64,000 nt of DNA from Bacillus methanolicus PB1. GTDB taxonomy: Bacteria; Bacillota; Bacilli; Bacillales; Cytobacillaceae. The stretch spans positions 806,001 to 870,000 of the forward strand of contig NZ_AFEU01000001.1 in NCBI RefSeq assembly GCF_000262755.1, read 5' to 3'. A model generated the notes under the pieces. The model worked only from the letters and a program-made list of their open reading frames with translations, was not told the origin of the DNA and made no database searches. Every line of letters starts with the position of its first letter. Within the stretch, counting starts at the first letter, position 1. Shown here in pieces: positions 61,352 to 64,000 of this stretch. The translations under genes were made by a program, and so were the position numbers.

Positions 61352-61600
61352 GAGGCTGTCTCATAAGGGTCTGACCCCATGTGCATTTATCAATATATAG
61401 CATATTTATCCTACAATATGTCCTATATATTGAGTTATGGGGTCTGACCCTTAGGCTTTTTATACGAAAATGTCCGGTAAAAAGCAAAAAAAGCAACAAC
61501 CTTTGACCCGCTAATTTCATTAAAAATTTGCAGGTCAAAGGTCGAAAACATTTTCATTCATCGTGGTGGCTGATATGCCATGGAGGTTTGAGACAGCCTC
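61352..61600. repeat. MITE-like element, copy B, with an inserted 130-bp segment
   Basis: GAGGCTGTCTCATAAGGGTC starts the element, and the first 100 bp match the reverse complement of copy A (13258-13376). Between AGGCTTT (about 61455) and TTGAGACAGCCTC (61588-61600) lies extra sequence containing an AACCTTTGACC/GGTCAAAGGT inverted repeat. A T run follows, giving a plus-strand terminator. Confidence 0.8.
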
Positions 61601-61618
61601 CTTTTTTAGTTTTTGGCT

Positions 61619-62677
61619 CTACAACAAATAAAATCCAATGCCCATGATGAAATAGGCAGCAAGCAATGTCAAGCCTTCAAACCAGTTTGTTTCTCCATCG
61701 TTAGAAATGATGATCATTAATAGCACTGCAGATACCATTGAAATCAATTCAGGAAGAGAAAAAACAAGCGGCATGGATACGGGAAAGAAAAGTGAAACTA
61801 ACACAAGCACAGGTGCTACGAACATCGCAATTTGCAAAGTAGAACCTACTGCAATTTCAACAGTGATATCCATCTTATTTTTATAAGCCATTATAATCGC
61901 AGATGCATGCTCCGCCGCGTTTCCGACAATCGCTACTATAATGACCCCGATAAATAATTCGGTCCATCCAAACGACTTTGCAACTGTTTCGAAAGTATGA
62001 ACCAGATTTTCCGATACGTAAGCAACAGCTGCAGTTGCAATTGCCAAAATGAATATTGCCTTATTTTTTCCCCATTCAGGCTCTTCTTCATGATGGTTTG
62101 CACCTTCACTCCCTTGCTGATAAACCCCGCGGTGAGTAACAAGTTTGAAAAATAAAGCAGCTAAGTAAAGAGCAATTAAAATAATAGCAATCCCGACACT
62201 AAGGGATAAAGTTTTTGTTTCATTCATTGTCAACGAAAAAACTTCTGGGATGACAAATGCAACAATAATAGCGAACATTAAAAGTCCTGAATTGTGTCTT
62301 GCATCAAACTCGTTGAATTTCTGCCTTTTGAACTTTATCCCGCCAACGAAAAAAGATAATCCGGCAACAAGCAAAAGGTTCCCAAGAACAGAACCTGTCA
62401 ATGAAGCAAGAACTACTTCAATCAAGCCAGCTTTTAATGCAAAAATTGAAATGATTAATTCTACGGCATTACCAAAAGTGGCATTTAATAAACCTCCAAT
62501 CCTCGGACCAGCAACAATTGCCAGGCTTTCAGTCGCCCTTCCCATATAACTGGCCAGCGCAATAATCGTTATACAATAAATAACGAACATTAGTGTGCTT
62601 GGCCAATGCAGCAAGCTTCCAATTACAGATAACGGAACCCCTGCAAAGGCAAGAAGCATAAAAATTTTGTTTGTCAT
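61619..62677 (-). CDS. yfkE: Ca2+/H+ antiporter YfkE (ChaA family)
   Basis: A 352-residue membrane protein with about eleven helices. The two alpha repeats of the CaCA superfamily are clear: GGLLNATFGNAVELIISIFA (residues about 62-81) and FIGVIIVAIVGNAAEHASAI (about 245-264), each with the ion-binding glutamate in GNA-x-E. An acidic cytosolic loop (EGANHHEEEPEW) separates them. It exports calcium in exchange for protons. GGAGG precedes the ATG. Divergent from yfkF. Confidence 0.95.
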   Translation of the reverse strand: MTNKIFMLLAFAGVPLSVIGSLLHWPSTLMFVIYCITIIALASYMGRATESLAIVAGPRIGGLLNATFGNAVELIISIFALKAGLIEVVLASLTGSVLGNLLLVAGLSFFVGGIKFKRQKFNEFDARHNSGLLMFAIIVAFVIPEVFSLTMNETKTLSLSVGIAIILIALYLAALFFKLVTHRGVYQQGSEGANHHEEEPEWGKNKAIFILAIATAAVAYVSENLVHTFETVAKSFGWTELFIGVIIVAIVGNAAEHASAIIMAYKNKMDITVEIAVGSTLQIAMFVAPVLVLVSLFFPVSMPLVFSLPELISMVSAVLLMIIISNDGETNWFEGLTLLAAYFIMGIGFYLL

Positions 62678-62912
62678 ATAAACTCCTCCATTTTATCAAT
62701 TTTTTTGTCTAACGTTTCTCTGGCAGCAATAACCCTTTTAACAGATTAAACCGCGGGACAATTCTTCCGAGTTAACACCACAGTTTTTTCTATTTAGAGA
62801 TTACAATATTTTTCCCCGTAATAAAACAAGAAAAAACATTTCTTTTTCTTGCAAAACCATTTCTTTCCCGTTACCATCATTTTGGATCATATTTTTCCGG
62901 GAGAATGTATAC
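62678..62912. other. Divergent promoter region yfkE/yfkF
   Basis: AT-rich; no RNA or repeat recognised beyond the two ribosome sites. Confidence 0.5.
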
Positions 62913-64000
62913 ATGAAATATTCACAAAATTTGCGGTTTTGGATCTTAATAGGAATTGTAGCCATCTCCGGGTTTTCACAAGGAATGCTGCTTCCCCTCA
63001 TTGCGATTATTTTTGAAAAAGACGGCATCTCTTCTTCCGTCAACGGCCTCCATGCTACCGCCCTATATATCGGTATTCTTTTTGCTTCGCCTTTAATGGA
63101 AGCGCCGCTAAGAAAATTTGGATTTAAGCCAATCATTTTATTTGGTGCGCTTGCTGTTGCTGTTTCCTTAGGACTGTTTGCCATTTGGAAGTCATTTTGG
63201 TTTTGGTTTATCCTGAGACTGTTAATCGGGATTGGCGATCATATGCTTCATTTTGGTACGCAAACGTGGATTACGACCTTTTCGCCAGAAAATAAACGCG
63301 GACGGAATATTTCACTATACGGCTTATTTTTCGGGCTGGGATTTGCAGCCGGGCCGGTTATGACAAGATTAGTAGAAATAAATGAATCTCTCCCTTTTTT
63401 TATTTCAACCGCTATTAGTTTAGCTGCTTGGTTTGCCATTTTATTTTTAAAAAATGAATTTCCTGAACAAGATTTAGAAACGAGTTCTTTTTTCGGAACA
63501 ATAAAGCGCTTTGGCCAAGTATGGAAATATGCATGGGTTGCTTTATTACCCCCGTTTGGGTATGGATTTCTTGAAGCTTCATTAAACGGAAATTTTCCTG
63601 TTTATGCACTTAGAACAGGAATTGACATAAATTCGGTATCCTTTATTTTGCCCTCTTTTGCTATTGGGGGTATTGTATTCCAATTACCACTGGGAATGTT
63701 AAGCGACAAATACGGAAGAAAAAACATATTAATTTCCGTAATGTTGGCAGGGTTTATTTGCTTTACGGCACCCGGACTTCTCAAAGAATCAGCTATTGGC
63801 CTTGCAGTATGTTTTTTTATTGCAGGCATGCTTGTTGGTTCAACTTTTTCTCTCGGAATCAGTTATATGGCGGACCTTATTCCAAAACAGCTTTTGCCTG
63901 CAGGAAATTTAATGTGCGGAATCTTCTTCAGCTTTGGAAGCATCAGCGGTCCGTTTATTGGAGGCCTTGCCATCGAGTACTTGAAAGGAGCAAGCTTTTT
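62913..64000 (+). CDS. yfkF: MFS transporter YfkF (3' end beyond the window)
   Basis: An open frame of at least 362 codons runs off the right edge. It begins MKYSQNLRFWILIGIVAISG and has about eleven visible membrane helices. The loop GMLSDKYGRKN between helices 8 and 9 and GRGRN-type RGRNISLYGLFFGLGFAAGP are typical for 12-helix MFS drug/sugar exporters. The position next to yfkE matches B. subtilis YfkF. GGGAG lies 9 nt before the ATG at 62913. Substrate unknown. Confidence 0.88.
   Translation, partial: MKYSQNLRFWILIGIVAISGFSQGMLLPLIAIIFEKDGISSSVNGLHATALYIGILFASPLMEAPLRKFGFKPIILFGALAVAVSLGLFAIWKSFWFWFILRLLIGIGDHMLHFGTQTWITTFSPENKRGRNISLYGLFFGLGFAAGPVMTRLVEINESLPFFISTAISLAAWFAILFLKNEFPEQDLETSSFFGTIKRFGQVWKYAWVALLPPFGYGFLEASLNGNFPVYALRTGIDINSVSFILPSFAIGGIVFQLPLGMLSDKYGRKNILISVMLAGFICFTAPGLLKESAIGLAVCFFIAGMLVGSTFSLGISYMADLIPKQLLPAGNLMCGIFFSFGSISGPFIGGLAIEYLKGASF

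Overview
The window is chromosomal DNA of a low-GC, spore-forming Bacillaceae (Bacillus sensu lato). Both flanks carry gene blocks in the order known from Bacillus subtilis: ygaD-ygaC-ygaB-sspE-fabL-yfhS-mutY-yfhP-yfhJ-sspK-yfhH-recX-yfhF-yfhE-yfhD on the left, and yfjO-yfjP-pdaA ... yfkA/B-yfkD-yfkE-yfkF on the right. Spore genes (two SASP genes, pdaA), strong AGGAGG ribosome sites and frequent TTG/GTG starts fit this group. Species cannot be fixed from the sequence alone.

Left core, 1-17250: the tail of a probable gsaB gene, a full-length stand-alone glutamate synthase large subunit with a structured leader, the yga/yfh housekeeping and sporulation genes, then a 20-bp-period tandem repeat and a doxX gene under two Rex-type operators. 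The intergenic spaces carry a family of short palindromic elements built on GGGTCTGACCC.

Accessory region, about 17300-53530. It opens with a same-orientation cluster of DnaA boxes. Then come decaying genes (ABM monooxygenase, DUF4937, nitrilase, azoreductase), a TetR-controlled flavin reductase/MFS operon with a perfect 30-bp operator palindrome, LysE and DMT exporters and a Crp-family regulator. Next is a pile-up of mobile elements: a degraded IS21 end, an intact IS21, a Tn554-like remnant, a truncated DDE/ExeA element and an IS110-family element with a possible bridge-RNA region. After these lies a minus-strand remnant of a prophage replication module (sigma-like factor, DUF2800 nuclease, DUF2815, a frameshifted family A DNA polymerase, antirepressor, DUF7768-like). 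Divergent from it is a 10-kb plus-strand defence operon: a three-gene ABC-three-component (ABC-3C) system, an HTH protein, a complete type I restriction-modification system (HsdM, HsdS, HsdR) and a GIY-YIG/DUF4357 protein. I saw no GGGTCTGACCC-type element in this region, although they are common on both sides, which supports its being foreign.

Right core, 53539-64000: yfjO-type RNA methyltransferase, yfjP glycosylase, pdaA, class I fumarase, the yfkAB radical SAM gene, yfkD, the yfkE Ca2+/H+ antiporter and the start of the yfkF MFS gene, which runs off the end. The palindromic elements reappear in these gaps, usually at convergent or tail-to-head junctions where they can act as terminators.

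The most interesting unit is the ABC-3C plus type I RM plus GIY-YIG operon, which has one clear promoter, several overlapping gene junctions and a repeat tract in hsdS that could change DNA specificity. Secondary items of interest are the DnaA-box cluster, the Rex-controlled doxX, the repeated terminator-leader cassette of the prophage module and the MITE-like palindromic elements.
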